DNA of 64,000 nucleotides from the NCBI GenBank assembly GCA_016218045.1, contig JACRFB010000012.1, positions 106,533 to 170,532 on the forward strand, given 5' to 3'. Positions within the stretch are counted from its first letter, which is position 1. Each line of letters begins with the position of its first letter. Both the position numbers and the translations under genes were made by a program. Below the pieces are notes generated by a model, which worked only from the letters and a program-made list of their open reading frames with translations, ran no database searches and was not told the DNA's origin. Source of the stretch: Ignavibacteriota bacterium (GTDB lineage Bacteria; Bacteroidota; Ignavibacteria; SZUA-365). Shown one piece after another: positions 1 through 10,399 of this stretch.

Positions 1-1798
1 GCCCCGCGCCCGCCTTCACGCGCAGCGTGCCGTCGATGATGATGCCGCGATAGTAAATCTCGGCGTCGTTGCTCCACACGGGGGTCGACGCCACACGCGC
101 CTCGTCGCCGGCCTGGTCGTTGGTGATGGCGTCGAAATGATTCTCCCACACAAACTGGTGGACGGTGAGACGCGTCTGCAGCGCGGCGCCGAATACGCGG
201 ACGGTCCGCGCACCGTACGTGACCACGGGCAGGAATATTCCTCCCGCTTCGGACACATGAATGCCGTAGGGACTGCGCACGGTGCGCGCGTGCAGCCGCA
301 GGTCGGTTTCGAAGACGCGTCCGCCCGCGCGCAGACCCGCTTCACCCACGAGCAGGGTCTCGTTCTCCTCACGCCCGGGATCGCGATACGAAAGTAGCGG
401 ATGCGCGTCCAGCGCACGTTCGAAGATGGTGGAGGCACGCCGCGCGACGGAGACACCGCACCACTGAGACACGATGTCGGAGGGGAAGACGAGTGTGGCA
501 CCCGCGCCGACTCCGCCACCCGCGGCCTGCTTATCCGCGCTGCCGAACAGGGAGAGCCGCGTGAAGCCGAGAGGCACCTCGAGCAGGGCGCCGAGCCGCG
601 CGGTGAGGACCTCATCGGAAGCGGAGGCCCATCCGTCGTGCGTCAGCAAACCCGCGGCACCGCGCAGGTGCAGCGTGGCCCACGGAAGCTGCGAACTGTG
701 ATTCGCGCGAAGTTCGGTCACATTCCAGGTGCGGGCCAGGTCGTGGCGCAGTGTGGCCGCGCTATCGCTTGTCCACGCGCCTGTGCTGTCGTACAGCGGT
801 ATGGTGATGGCAAGCCGGTCCGAAAACTCGCGTCTGTTGCTCGTGTGCGTCAGCGTCAGGCGCGTCTCGTGCCGGCCTTCGTCCCATTGCAGCACTGCGC
901 CGAGTGCCGCCTCGTTGCGTGTCACGCGTGTGCGAATCGTGGGATTGACGAGTTCGGCGAAGATGGGATCGAAGGCCGATGAGGCAAAGTCGTTGTTGTC
1001 CTCTCCCGGATACAGCGGGAAGAACATTGTGCCGGCGAGCGGCGTGGCCATGCCGCCGTTCATGTACACGATGTGGTCGTTGTAGTAGTCGGAGAGTGTC
1101 AGCAGCACAGAGGGTGAGAGGCGCAGCTCGTACCTGCCGCGCAGATCCCAGCTCTCCGCGCGGGTGAAGGGGAAACGCGCGGTGTTTTGATAGTCGTTGC
1201 TGCCCGTGGTGCGCCGCGTCGCGCCGAGGCGCAGACGGTCGCCCTCGCGCGGATCCATGGCGAATTGCACGTCGGTGAACAGATGATCGTAGGATCCCTC
1301 GCTGTGTATGAGTCGCGTCACGGGCTGTGGCGCCGCGCTGTCGGGCGATTCCAGTTCGACGGCGCTCAGGACGCCTGGACCCGCCAGCCACAGCGCCTGA
1401 TGCGCGGGCCAGGACACGATGCGGCGCGTTTCGTCAATGGAAAGGAGATACGGATCCGAAAAACCTGTAACCGGATCACGCAGCGTGGCGCCGTCGCGCA
1501 GCAGCGCACCCTGATACGGCGTCGCTGCGAACGCGCCCGCCCACACGGGCTGCCCCGGTGAGCCCAGTTCCCACACCCGCATGCCGGGCAGACGGCGCAG
1601 CGCCTCGGCCGCGCCGCGGCGCTCGAAGAGCGCAAGCGAATCCGCGCCCAGCATCACGCGCTCGGGCGCCGGGGCTTCATCATGCGTCAGCGCCGCGGCG
1701 CGTGCGCTGTCGGGCGCCTGCTCCTGCGCCTGCGCCGCCGCAGCAATGCCGGCAAGCAGCACTATCACGCAAGTCATCACACGTCGTGGCATCACCAT
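1..1798 (-). CDS. Outer-membrane beta-barrel protein with TonB-plug-like N terminus (partial, 3' end outside window)
   Basis: The frame stays open from the start codon to the window edge, giving about 599 codons, so the C terminus is missing. A signal peptide (hydrophobic residues about 8-20, then AQA before Gln) is followed by a region resembling a TonB-receptor plug: a short 'LRRLPGMRVWELG' segment, then 'GALLRDGATLRDPVTG'. After that come long alternating polar/aromatic stretches typical of an outer-membrane barrel. Two in-frame ATGs are possible (1798 or 1792). The second overlaps the stop of the upstream acyltransferase gene as TGATG, suggesting translational coupling. No TonB box or ligand could be identified. 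A porin-like barrel without TonB dependence is the main alternative. Confidence 0.6.
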   Translation of the reverse strand, partial: MVMPRRVMTCVIVLLAGIAAAAQAQEQAPDSARAAALTHDEAPAPERVMLGADSLALFERRGAAEALRRLPGMRVWELGSPGQPVWAGAFAATPYQGALLRDGATLRDPVTGFSDPYLLSIDETRRIVSWPAHQALWLAGPGVLSAVELESPDSAAPQPVTRLIHSEGSYDHLFTDVQFAMDPREGDRLRLGATRRTTGSNDYQNTARFPFTRAESWDLRGRYELRLSPSVLLTLSDYYNDHIVYMNGGMATPLAGTMFFPLYPGEDNNDFASSAFDPIFAELVNPTIRTRVTRNEAALGAVLQWDEGRHETRLTLTHTSNRREFSDRLAITIPLYDSTGAWTSDSAATLRHDLARTWNVTELRANHSSQLPWATLHLRGAAGLLTHDGWASASDEVLTARLGALLEVPLGFTRLSLFGSADKQAAGGGVGAGATLVFPSDIVSQWCGVSVARRASTIFERALDAHPLLSYRDPGREENETLLVGEAGLRAGGRVFETDLRLHARTVRSPYGIHVSEAGGIFLPVVTYGARTVRVFGAALQTRLTVHQFVWENHFDAITNDQAGDEARVASTPVWSNDAEIYYRGIIIDGTLRVKAGAG

Positions 1799-2796
1799 CC
1801 TCCCCGTCTTCTGCGCGTCGTGTTGCGCAGCGCCTCCGCGACGCGCACCATTGTGTTCCGGTACTGCACGGCCGCGATGTACGGCACACGTGTCCCGCCG
1901 AAGAGTTGTTTAAAATCCGATATCCCCGGCGTGTTCGCGCCCATGAAGTCGAACGTTGTCATCCCACACTCCGCGTATTCCTCGACGAGTTGATCCACCA
2001 GCCAATGCGAGGCCGACAGGTCGCCGAGCGACAGATCGGCTCCCGCAATCCAATCGTACACCGTGCCGTTAAACGGAATCACCACACGCGCGGCCGCGGG
2101 AGCGCCCTCGGCGCTGCGTGCGCAATGAATGTCCACGAGTCCATCCTGCACAAGCCCGTCCAGCCATCGTTCGAGGAGCGCGCGCGGAAAGGGCGGCGCG
2201 CTGCCGTGCCGTTCATAACTGCGCAGATGCAGGTCGAGCACGGTGCCGACCGCCGCGTCGCGGTCGCGACACACTCCGCGTTTCCCGGCCTTGCGTATAT
2301 GCCTGCGCAGCGACGGACTGTACGCAGCGCGCGCACGGGCGGGATCCGCGATGGCGACATGCAGGGTCTCCTGCGCGCGAAGCGACCAGTGCCGCTGCTC
2401 GAGCGCCGCGCGCGCCCAGGGCTCCTCGCGGACGGACAGGTGCGCGAAGTGGCAGACCTTGCCTGCTTCGGCAAGAACGGCCGATGCGAGGGCGACCGCT
2501 TCGCGAGTGTCGGCGGCGGCGACCGCCGGATCGAGCAGCAATCCGCCATACAGCGAAATGGGCGCGGGCGGCGATATCATGAAGGGACCGCGGCGGCGGA
2601 GCAGCAGCACCGCGCCCGCGAGGAAGCGTCCGTTATCCTCGGCGGCAAGCAGCATCGCCGTGTATCCGAAAGCGCGCTCGATGTGCCCGAGCCAGGCGCG
2701 GCTCGCGAAACAGCCGCCCAGGGGCTGCGTGGACGCGAGAGCGTCCCACGACTGCGCCTCGGCGGGCGCGAGTCGAACTACGCGAGCGGACGGCAC
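1792..2796 (-). CDS. FemAB/GNAT-like acyltransferase
   Basis: A 334-residue soluble protein. The central and C-terminal parts resemble the GNAT fold of FemAB-like proteins (Acetyltransf_6 type). It has a 'SLRRHIRKAGKRG' segment around residue 165, then 'HGSAPPFPRALLERWL', and a late 'GADLSLGDLSASHWLVDQLVEEYAECGMTTFDFMG' region of the kind that closes these folds. Relatives transfer amino acids or acyl groups to cell-wall or exopolysaccharide precursors. The substrate here is unknown. It lies 10 bp after the stop of the upstream lipoprotein gene and overlaps the start of the barrel gene, so the genes are probably one transcript. Confidence 0.65.
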   Translation of the reverse strand: MPSARVVRLAPAEAQSWDALASTQPLGGCFASRAWLGHIERAFGYTAMLLAAEDNGRFLAGAVLLLRRRGPFMISPPAPISLYGGLLLDPAVAAADTREAVALASAVLAEAGKVCHFAHLSVREEPWARAALEQRHWSLRAQETLHVAIADPARARAAYSPSLRRHIRKAGKRGVCRDRDAAVGTVLDLHLRSYERHGSAPPFPRALLERWLDGLVQDGLVDIHCARSAEGAPAAARVVIPFNGTVYDWIAGADLSLGDLSASHWLVDQLVEEYAECGMTTFDFMGANTPGISDFKQLFGGTRVPYIAAVQYRNTMVRVAEALRNTTRRRRGGW

Positions 2797-2806
2797 CGCG
2801 CGGACC

Positions 2807-3679
2807 TCAGCGACCGGACGCGATGATGGTCGCCGCGATGTAGTCGACGATGCGGTAGAAGTGTTCCATCGCCGTCGCCATCTGATGGCCGATGCCCTCG
2901 CGCGCCGAGGTGCGCGAGATCATGCTCGAGTATATCTGCTTCACCTGGTTGCGCTTTGTCACGTCGAGCGAGAAGGCCCAGACCTGGCACACTTCAAAGG
3001 TGCGGTACATGCCGTTGAGGAAGAGGTCCTCGCCCGTCTCTGCCGCGCCGCGGCCCTCGGCGTACACTTGGTCCACCTGGTCGATGTGTCCCGCGAAGAC
3101 GCTATCCTTGTCGAGATCCAGAAACACGGCCTTCGAGAGATGGAAACAGTCGTCGGCGAGCTGCCCCAGCAGGGTGGCGCCGTCGGCGCGTTCCTTCATC
3201 AGACGCTGAATCGTGCTGCTCATGGTGTCGAGAGTCAGCATCCTGTCAGCGCGGTTCGCGTAGCGCATGCCGTACATGGTCTGGAACATATCATGCACGC
3301 CGAGCATGCCGTTGACGATTTTCCCGCTGCGGCCCGCGCGTGTCGCGTCCTCGCGAATGAACTCCTGCTCCTTCCCGTCGATGATCTGTTTCCAGCTTCC
3401 GTCGAGATCCCACGCGCGTGCGAGTGTGGCGAGCACCTTGGTCGTGGCGTAAGCCGCGTTGGCGAGTCGGTCGGCCTCGACGGTGTCCTTCGTGGAGTTC
3501 ATGGATTCCCGCACCGTGTTGAGCACCTTCTGCAGGTTTTGCAGACGCGCGGCCGTGCCGCTTGTGTCGCGGGCCGTCTGCGCCGCGGCGCCGCTGTTCG
3601 GGTCGGCGTTCTGCGTCCGTCCGCAGGAGGGAAGGAGGGTGGCGAACAGACAGAGGAGAAGTGTGGTGCGGAGAAGCAT
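2807..3679 (-). CDS. Lipoprotein of unknown function
   Basis: About 290 residues. The start is the ATG just before a short lipoprotein signal (MLLRTTLLLCLFATLLPSC). The lipobox LLPSC puts the lipidated Cys at residue 19. The frame is open further upstream, but that part overlaps the preceding gene and lacks the signal. The mature protein is mainly helical, with no catalytic motif I recognise. It sits 8 bp after a second lipoprotein gene and is followed by the acyltransferase and barrel genes. This suggests an envelope-associated cluster, but no function can be assigned. Confidence 0.7.
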   Translation of the reverse strand: MLLRTTLLLCLFATLLPSCGRTQNADPNSGAAAQTARDTSGTAARLQNLQKVLNTVRESMNSTKDTVEADRLANAAYATTKVLATLARAWDLDGSWKQIIDGKEQEFIREDATRAGRSGKIVNGMLGVHDMFQTMYGMRYANRADRMLTLDTMSSTIQRLMKERADGATLLGQLADDCFHLSKAVFLDLDKDSVFAGHIDQVDQVYAEGRGAAETGEDLFLNGMYRTFEVCQVWAFSLDVTKRNQVKQIYSSMISRTSAREGIGHQMATAMEHFYRIVDYIAATIIASGR

Positions 3680-3687
3680 GATAGGTG

Positions 3688-4707
3688 TCAGGGTTGTGGT
3701 GTGATGGATTCGAGTATGAGGGTAAGGACGGACTGATAGTTTGCGAGTGTGCCGAGCGCCTGATTGACTCCGCCGAACATCTTCACGACCTGGCCGGTCT
3801 TTGTGTCGGCCAGAGTGTACACGCGCCCCGCAAGCGCCGCGCCGTCGGTAAACATGACGTCCTCCTTGCGGAGCACGACGAAGCGCGACGAGTCCTGCGC
3901 GGCGGGCAGCTCGGTGAGCGGCGGCAGTTCGGGGATCCACACACGGACCACGGCCTCGCGGTCCATCGTTCCCGGATTCAGGTAGCTGAGTTCGACACCT
4001 GTCTGCGGCGCCGTCTCGCCCGGCACGCGGAAGGTCCGCTTGTCGGCCGCGTCCCAGGTCAGAGGATACAGCAAGTCGAGCCCGAGCGACGAGGCGTTGA
4101 GCCGCGCCATGCCTTCGCCGCGTTTCAGGGTCGAGAACTTGCCGTCGTGCTGCCACCACGAGCGCTGCCAGGTGCCATCGTCGCCGAAGGGCACCTTCCA
4201 CGCGCCGCGTTCACGAAGCAGAAAAAAGGATCCGATACTCTCAATCTGCCGGCCCGGCACGTCGGCTACAAAACTAGCGGTGACGATGGCGCGTGTCGAG
4301 TCGCGCAGGTCGATGTCGAGGATGTCGATGCCCGAGAACGTGAAATAGAAGGGCGTCTCCGCGCGCGCCTGGCGCTCGCCGAGCCACGCGGCGTAAGCCT
4401 TCGCGTCCGCGACACCCGCGGTGCGCAGGGCGGCGCGGGTCCGTGCCGTGAGCAGCGTGTACGCATCTGCCGCGAGGTCGGGCCGGCCGAAACACTTCAT
4501 CCACTGCAGAAAGGCGCCGCGGGCTTCGCGGTACTGGACCAGTTCGGGCGGCGGCGTGTTCGGGGTGCCGCGTTCCTCGGGCGCGATCTCGCGCTTCCCG
4601 CCGCAGGAGGGGAGCATCGCGGCAGCCGCGGCGAGGCAGATCACCAGCACCCACGCGTGGCGGGTGTGGCGCCCGGGGTCGATGCGGCTTGTGCGGAGCG
4701 GTATCAT
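3688..4707 (-). CDS. Lipoprotein of unknown function
   Basis: About 339 residues. The chosen ATG precedes a lipoprotein signal ending in AAMLPSC. The longer open frame up to 4917 runs through the efp promoter region and looks non-coding. The mature part starts GGKREIAPEE and contains a short segment on effects of residues 'FYFTFSGIDILDIDLRDSTRAIVTASF', which looks like a beta-rich NTF2/cystatin-like fold, followed by another beta-rich half. No enzyme motif was seen. It is probably the first gene of the minus-strand lipoprotein, acyltransferase and barrel unit. It has no Shine-Dalgarno sequence: a CT-rich CCTCCCT precedes the ATG. Confidence 0.7.
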   Translation of the reverse strand: MIPLRTSRIDPGRHTRHAWVLVICLAAAAAMLPSCGGKREIAPEERGTPNTPPPELVQYREARGAFLQWMKCFGRPDLAADAYTLLTARTRAALRTAGVADAKAYAAWLGERQARAETPFYFTFSGIDILDIDLRDSTRAIVTASFVADVPGRQIESIGSFFLLRERGAWKVPFGDDGTWQRSWWQHDGKFSTLKRGEGMARLNASSLGLDLLYPLTWDAADKRTFRVPGETAPQTGVELSYLNPGTMDREAVVRVWIPELPPLTELPAAQDSSRFVVLRKEDVMFTDGAALAGRVYTLADTKTGQVVKMFGGVNQALGTLANYQSVLTLILESITPQP

Positions 4708-4806
4708 AGGGAGGAATCTCTGATAGTCGTGAGCGGGGGATGGGTGCGCGGCGGCGGAGACGGTCCGCAGGCCGCGCGGTGTTCCCGGCCGGCAAAACAT
4801 GAACAC

Positions 4807-4837
4807 GAAAAGTACGGTTTTTCCCGACGATGCGGAA
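4807..4837 (-). promoter_or_regulatory. Possible promoter of the lipoprotein/acyltransferase/barrel unit
   Basis: On the minus strand the sequence reads TTC - 20 bp - TACTTTTC, about 95 bp before the lipoprotein ATG. This fits the -33/-7 spacing seen elsewhere in the window, but the -33 element is TTC rather than TTG, so it is weaker than the others. Confidence 0.35.
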
Positions 4838-4882
4838 GTCGCTTGCCCGTCGCCTGCACGGCGCACGGACAGGGCGCCGTTG

Positions 4883-4913
4883 TTGCTTTCGGAGGGGATA
4901 TCCCGTACATTTA
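4883..4913 (+). promoter_or_regulatory. Bacteroidota-type promoter of efp
   Basis: TTG (4883-4885), 20 bp, then TACATTTA (4906-4913), about 43 bp before the efp ATG. The spacer contains the perfect 10-bp palindrome GGGATATCCC (4895-4904), which could be an operator or chance. Spacing and -7 shape match eight other promoters in the window. Confidence 0.6.
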
Positions 4914-4955
4914 CCATGATATAAGTAGTTTTTTCAATGATTTTTGCAGGAATGT

Positions 4956-5516
4956 ATGGGTTCGACCACAGACTTCAGGAATGGCCTCATTATTCGTTTT
5001 AACGGCGATCTGCACCAGATCGTCGAGTGGAGGCATCACAAGCCCGGTAAGGGCCAGGCGATGGTGCAGGCCAAGCTCAAGAATCTCCGCACGGGTTCCG
5101 CGTTCGAGAACCGTTTCCGTCCGGGCGAGACTGTGGACATCGTCCGCGTCGAACGCCGCAAGTTCCAATTCCTGTATCCCGAAGGTGAAGACCTGTGTTT
5201 TATGGATCAGGAGACCTACGACCAGATTCACGTCTCGCGCGAGTTGTTCGGTGATTCCGTCCGTTTCCTCAAAGAAGGGGAGATCTGCGAAATTGCTCTC
5301 GACGGCGAGACGCCGATCGAGGGCGAGCTGCCGATCACGGTGGAACTGCAGGTGACAGAAACCGATCCGGGTCTGCGCGGCGATACCGCCACGGGCGGCA
5401 CAAAACGCGCCGTGGTCTCGACGGGCGCCGTGGTGAACGTGCCGCTCTTTATCGACGAGGGCGAAATGCTCAAGATCGACACGCGCACGGGCGCCTATCT
5501 CGAACGTGTGAAGTAA
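4956..5516 (+). CDS. efp: Elongation factor P
   Basis: 186 residues, the usual EF-P length. EF-P binds ribosomes stalled at polyproline stretches and promotes peptide-bond formation. The KOW-like N domain carries the KPGKGQA loop. The second Lys (residue 32) is where the modified lysine of E. coli-type EF-P sits. Two OB domains follow, ending in DTRTGAYLERVK. The ATG at 4956 is preferred over an upstream in-frame TTG at 4944 because CAGGAA lies just before it and the family starts near this point. The gene is followed closely by accB and accC, a common bacterial order. Confidence 0.95.
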   Translation: MGSTTDFRNGLIIRFNGDLHQIVEWRHHKPGKGQAMVQAKLKNLRTGSAFENRFRPGETVDIVRVERRKFQFLYPEGEDLCFMDQETYDQIHVSRELFGDSVRFLKEGEICEIALDGETPIEGELPITVELQVTETDPGLRGDTATGGTKRAVVSTGAVVNVPLFIDEGEMLKIDTRTGAYLERVK

Positions 5517-5531
5517 ACCCGAGCCACACAC

Positions 5532-6038
5532 ATGCCATCGGAGCCGACAATGGATATCCAATACATCCGGAAACTGATCAAGCTCGTCACCGACTCCGAT
5601 ATCGAGGAGCTGGAGATCGAGGAAAGCGGCGCGCGTGTGCGTGTCACGCGCGGACGTGCCGCGGACGAGACTCCCGTCTCCTTCATGCCGTATCCGCAAA
5701 TGCCCATGCCGCAGCACGCTCCGCCGGCCGCGCCCGCGGCTCAGGCGGCACCGGCACCCGCGGCGGCACCCGCCCCCGCGAAGGACGACGCGTCGCTGTA
5801 CACCGTCGTATCGCCCATCGTCGGCACCTTCTATCGCGCGCCCGCCCCTGATGCAGATCCGTATGTGCAGGTGGGGCAGTCCATCGCATCCGGCGCCGTG
5901 GTCGGCATCATCGAGGCGATGAAGATCATGAACGAAATCGAATCCGAACGCGGCGGCAAGGTCGTGAAAATCCTCGTCGAGAACGGCCAGGCCGTCGAAT
6001 ACAATCAACCGCTCGTGGTTCTGGACCTGAGCGCGTGA
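5532..6038 (+). CDS. accB: Biotin carboxyl carrier protein of acetyl-CoA carboxylase
   Basis: 168 residues from the first ATG; a second ATG at 5550 (MDIQYIRKL) is equally likely. The N-terminal helix region is followed by an Ala/Pro-rich linker (about residues 58-85) and the biotinyl domain. The biotinylated Lys lies in EAMKIMNE, residue 131 from the first ATG. It carries the carboxyl group from AccC to the carboxyltransferase in malonyl-CoA synthesis. It lies 15 bp after efp and directly before accC. The birA ligase at 38557 is the likely biotinylating enzyme. Confidence 0.95.
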   Translation: MPSEPTMDIQYIRKLIKLVTDSDIEELEIEESGARVRVTRGRAADETPVSFMPYPQMPMPQHAPPAAPAAQAAPAPAAAPAPAKDDASLYTVVSPIVGTFYRAPAPDADPYVQVGQSIASGAVVGIIEAMKIMNEIESERGGKVVKILVENGQAVEYNQPLVVLDLSA

Positions 6039-6088
6039 GCGCCGGCAGGCCTGCGCGTCCCGCTCACCTGATTCCGGAAAGGTTGCCC

Positions 6089-7429
<1,341 letters not shown>

Positions 7430-7473
7430 TTCAGAGCGTCTTCCATTTCTTTCATCTCGCACAGGAGCACATT

Positions 7474-7851
7474 ATGGAATTCCCGGTCGATCTCAAGTAC
7501 ACCGACACGCACGAATGGGTCAAGGTCGAGGGCGACATCGCCACGGTCGGCATCACGGCATTTGCAGCCGGCGAACTTGGCGACGTGGTGTTTGTCGACA
7601 TCCCCGAAAAGCGCCGTGTCGCCATGGGTGAATCCTTCGGTTCGATCGAAGCCGTGAAGACGGTGTCGGATCTCGTCGCGCCCGTGTCGGGCACGATCAC
7701 CGAGATCAATCCGGGACTCGAGGGCGCGCCCGAATCCGTCAACAGCGATCCCTACGGCGAGGGCTGGATGGTGAAGATGAGCATCGAGAACGCCGCGGAA
7801 CTCGGCTCGCTTCTCTCGGTGGACGACTACAAGGCCAAAATCGGCAAATAA
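7474..7851 (+). CDS. gcvH: Glycine cleavage system H protein
   Basis: 125 residues. H protein shuttles the aminomethyl group on lipoyl-lysine between the P, T and L proteins. The lipoyl site is GSIEAVKTVSDL with Lys62, and the protein starts with the typical YTDTHEWVKVEG. ACAGGAGCAC gives a clear Shine-Dalgarno site 6 bp before the ATG. It lies 44 bp after accC. No gcvP or gcvT is in the window. Confidence 0.95.
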   Translation: MEFPVDLKYTDTHEWVKVEGDIATVGITAFAAGELGDVVFVDIPEKRRVAMGESFGSIEAVKTVSDLVAPVSGTITEINPGLEGAPESVNSDPYGEGWMVKMSIENAAELGSLLSVDDYKAKIGK

Positions 7852-7869
7852 CACCGGCCGTGCGCTTCT

Positions 7870-7906
7870 GGAGGCAGGGAACGGTGTTGCGCCTTACCCT
7901 GCCTCC
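7870..7906 (+). terminator. Terminator-like hairpin after gcvH
   Basis: Perfect 10-bp arms GGAGGCAGGG (7870-7879) and CCCTGCCTCC (7897-7906) with a 17-nt loop, starting 18 bp after the gcvH stop. Only a short T run (GCTGTTT) follows, so termination may be partial, or the hairpin may belong to the guaA leader. Confidence 0.5.
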
Positions 7907-7933
7907 GCTGTTTCCGGACCCACCCCCTGATTT

Positions 7934-7949
7934 CGGATATTCGTATCCG
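7934..7949 (+). promoter_or_regulatory. UUCG-tetraloop hairpin in the guaA leader
   Basis: CGGATA-TTCG-TATCCG is a perfect 6-bp stem capped by a UUCG tetraloop, 23 bp before the guaA ATG and just upstream of its GGAGG ribosome-binding site. It could affect translation or processing of the guaA message. No purine riboswitch fold was recognised. Confidence 0.4.
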
Positions 7950-7972
7950 GCACATCCATCATTGGAGGATCG

Positions 7973-9517
7973 ATGCACCACCACGAGTGGATCTGTGTCA
8001 TAGATTTCGGTTCGCAGTACACGCAGCTCATCGCGCGGCGCGTCCGCGAACTCGGCGTGTATTCCGAAATACACCCGCCGCACTCCGCGCCCGCAAAAAT
8101 CCTCGCCTCGCCGCCCCGCGGCATCATCCTGTCGGGCGGACCCAGCAGCGTGTACGAGGACGGCGCGCCGAACGTGGACCGCGCGGTATTCGAGACCGGG
8201 GTGCCCGTGCTCGGCATCTGTTACGGGCTGCAGCTCATGGCGTCACATTTTGACGGCAGCGTCGACCCCGCGGCGCGGCGCGAATTCGGCAAGGCCGAGC
8301 TCGTAATCGACGACGCGACCGACGATCTTTTCCACGGCATTCCGCAGCGCTCGCGCGTGTGGATGAGCCACGGCGACTCGCTCTCGCGCATCCCGGCGGG
8401 ATATGAGAGCATCGCGCACACCGACAACGCGCCGATCTGCGCCATCCGCAACGCGGCCAGACGGCATTACGGCGTACAGTTCCATCCCGAGGTCGTGCAC
8501 AGCCAGCACGGCACACAGGTGCTGGGCAACTTCCTCACCCGCATCTGCGGCTGCGAGGGCGGCTGGTCGCCGCGCTCGTTCATCGAGCAGAGCATCAGCG
8601 ACATCCGCGCCTCCGTCGGCGAGGGCGACGTGATCTGCGGCCTCAGCGGAGGAGTGGATTCGGCCGTCGCCGCCGTGCTGCTGCACCGCGCGCTCGGCGA
8701 GCGACTGCGCTGCATACACATCGACAACGGCGTCATGCGCAAGGACGAGAGCGCGACTGTCGTCTCCGCCTTCCGCGACGTGTTCCACATTCCGCTCAAA
8801 CATGTCGACGCGAGCGCGCTCTTTCTCGAACGCCTGCGCGGCGTCACCGATCCCGAGAAAAAGCGGAAGATCATCGGCGCCACGTTCATCGACGTGTTCG
8901 AGACCGAGGCGGCCGAATGGCGCGACGCCGCCTGGCTCGCGCAGGGCACGCTGTATCCCGACGTCATCGAATCGGTGAGTTTCAAGGGGCCGTCGGCCAC
9001 CATCAAATCGCATCACAATGTGGGCGGACTTCCCGAACGCATGCGCCTGAAACTCGTCGAGCCGTTCCGCGAGCTTTTCAAGGACGAAGTGCGCCGCGTC
9101 GGCGTCGAACTCGGCATGCCGACGTCGATGATCAACCGCCATCCCTTCCCCGGACCCGGCCTCGCGATACGCATCATCGGCGACATCACCGAGGAGCGTC
9201 TGCGTATTCTGCGAGACGTCGACGAGGTGTTCCTTGACGAGATCACGGCGGCGGGGGAATACGACAACATCTGGCAGGCCTTCGCCGTGCTGCTCCCCGT
9301 GCAGTCGGTGGGCGTGATGGGCGACTCGCGCACGTACGAGTTCACCGTGGCGCTGCGCGCCGTCACCAGCGTCGACGGCATGACCGCCGACTGGGCGCGG
9401 ATCCCGTACGACATTCTCGAGCGTATCTCGAACCGCATCATCAACGACGTCCGCGGCGTCAACCGCGTCGTGTACGACATCAGTTCCAAACCTCCAGCGA
9501 CCATCGAATGGGAGTAA
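7973..9517 (+). CDS. guaA: GMP synthase (glutamine-hydrolysing)
   Basis: 514 residues, normal length. It converts XMP to GMP with ATP and glutamine. The class I glutamine amidotransferase domain covers about residues 1-195, with catalytic Cys83 in GICYGLQ and the HPE motif at 171-173. The ATP-pyrophosphatase domain begins near 200, with the P-loop SGGVDS at 225-230. The C-terminal dimerisation domain ends KPPATIEWE, as in most GuaA. The start is an ATG with GGAGG 5 bp upstream. It is followed 7 bp later by a TPR gene. Confidence 0.97.
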   Translation: MHHHEWICVIDFGSQYTQLIARRVRELGVYSEIHPPHSAPAKILASPPRGIILSGGPSSVYEDGAPNVDRAVFETGVPVLGICYGLQLMASHFDGSVDPAARREFGKAELVIDDATDDLFHGIPQRSRVWMSHGDSLSRIPAGYESIAHTDNAPICAIRNAARRHYGVQFHPEVVHSQHGTQVLGNFLTRICGCEGGWSPRSFIEQSISDIRASVGEGDVICGLSGGVDSAVAAVLLHRALGERLRCIHIDNGVMRKDESATVVSAFRDVFHIPLKHVDASALFLERLRGVTDPEKKRKIIGATFIDVFETEAAEWRDAAWLAQGTLYPDVIESVSFKGPSATIKSHHNVGGLPERMRLKLVEPFRELFKDEVRRVGVELGMPTSMINRHPFPGPGLAIRIIGDITEERLRILRDVDEVFLDEITAAGEYDNIWQAFAVLLPVQSVGVMGDSRTYEFTVALRAVTSVDGMTADWARIPYDILERISNRIINDVRGVNRVVYDISSKPPATIEWE

Positions 9518-9524
9518 TCGCGCG

Positions 9525-10397
9525 ATGAATGAACACCGCATCTCGCATTTTCTCGACAAGGCGCAGTACTGCGAGGACCATCAGCTCTGGCTCGAGGCGG
9601 CGCAGTATTACCAGCGCCTCATCGCCGAGGCGCCCGAGACGCTCGAGTTCCATCTGCGCCTGGCCGCGGTGTACGGCGAGATGGGCAACGTGCACGCCGC
9701 GGAGCGGGTGCTGCTGAAACTGCTGGCGTTGGACGCGCCGAAACAGGACGTGCTCCTCGCGCTTGGCACACTCTTCTACAAGCACGAAGATCTGGACAAG
9801 GCGCTCTTTTATTTCGAGCAGCTCGTCCCGTTCCGCGTGCCGCAGGCGCATGTGACCATGGGTGTCATCGCGTACCGCCGCGGTGATTTTGTGACCTCCG
9901 AGCGACACTTTGCGCGCGCGCAGGAGTTGGATCCGGCCGGCGCGGGCATACGGCTGCTGCACGCCGAGGTGCTGATCACCATCGGGCGACCCGAGCAGGC
10001 GGAAAAGATACTGCGGAAACACGCGAAGGAACAACCGGCCGATTGGAAGGCGCTGCATCTGCTGGGCATCGCGCACGGCGCGCAGCACGACTGGGAACGC
10101 GCCGCGCTGGCTTTTGCCGCGGCGCTCCGCGCGCAGCCCGACGACATCGATCTGCTCTGCGCCAGCGCGGGAGCCCTCATGCAACTGCGCCGCATCTCCG
10201 ACGCGGAACAGCAGCTCCGCGCGGCCTATCAGCTCTCGCCCGACGCGCCCGCGGTGCTGAACAGTCTTGGAGCGCTCGCGCTTCTGAAGGCCGACCGCGA
10301 GAAGGCCATCACGTTTTTTTCGAAGGCCCTCGAGATCGATCCGACCAATGTTGTGGCGCTCGAACACGTGCGCCTGCTTTCGTCCACGGGGCGCTAG
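9525..10397 (+). CDS. TPR-repeat protein
   Basis: 290 residues made of about seven or eight tandem 34-residue TPR-like helical pairs, for example 'AAQYYQRLIAEAPETLEFHL' and 'ALGTLFYKHEDLDKALFYFEQ'. There is no signal peptide or membrane segment, so it is probably cytoplasmic and a protein-protein scaffold. It lies between guaA and the LpoA-like gene with gaps of 7 and 2 bp, so it is probably co-transcribed with them. The partner is unknown. Confidence 0.75.
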   Translation: MNEHRISHFLDKAQYCEDHQLWLEAAQYYQRLIAEAPETLEFHLRLAAVYGEMGNVHAAERVLLKLLALDAPKQDVLLALGTLFYKHEDLDKALFYFEQLVPFRVPQAHVTMGVIAYRRGDFVTSERHFARAQELDPAGAGIRLLHAEVLITIGRPEQAEKILRKHAKEQPADWKALHLLGIAHGAQHDWERAALAFAAALRAQPDDIDLLCASAGALMQLRRISDAEQQLRAAYQLSPDAPAVLNSLGALALLKADREKAITFFSKALEIDPTNVVALEHVRLLSSTGR

Positions 10398-10399
10398 CC

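Noticed and set aside
6035..6088. Upstream GTG start for accC overlapping the accB stop
   Set aside because: It would add 18 residues before the conserved [11 protein letters not shown] start, while GTG 6089 has a well-placed GGAAAGG.
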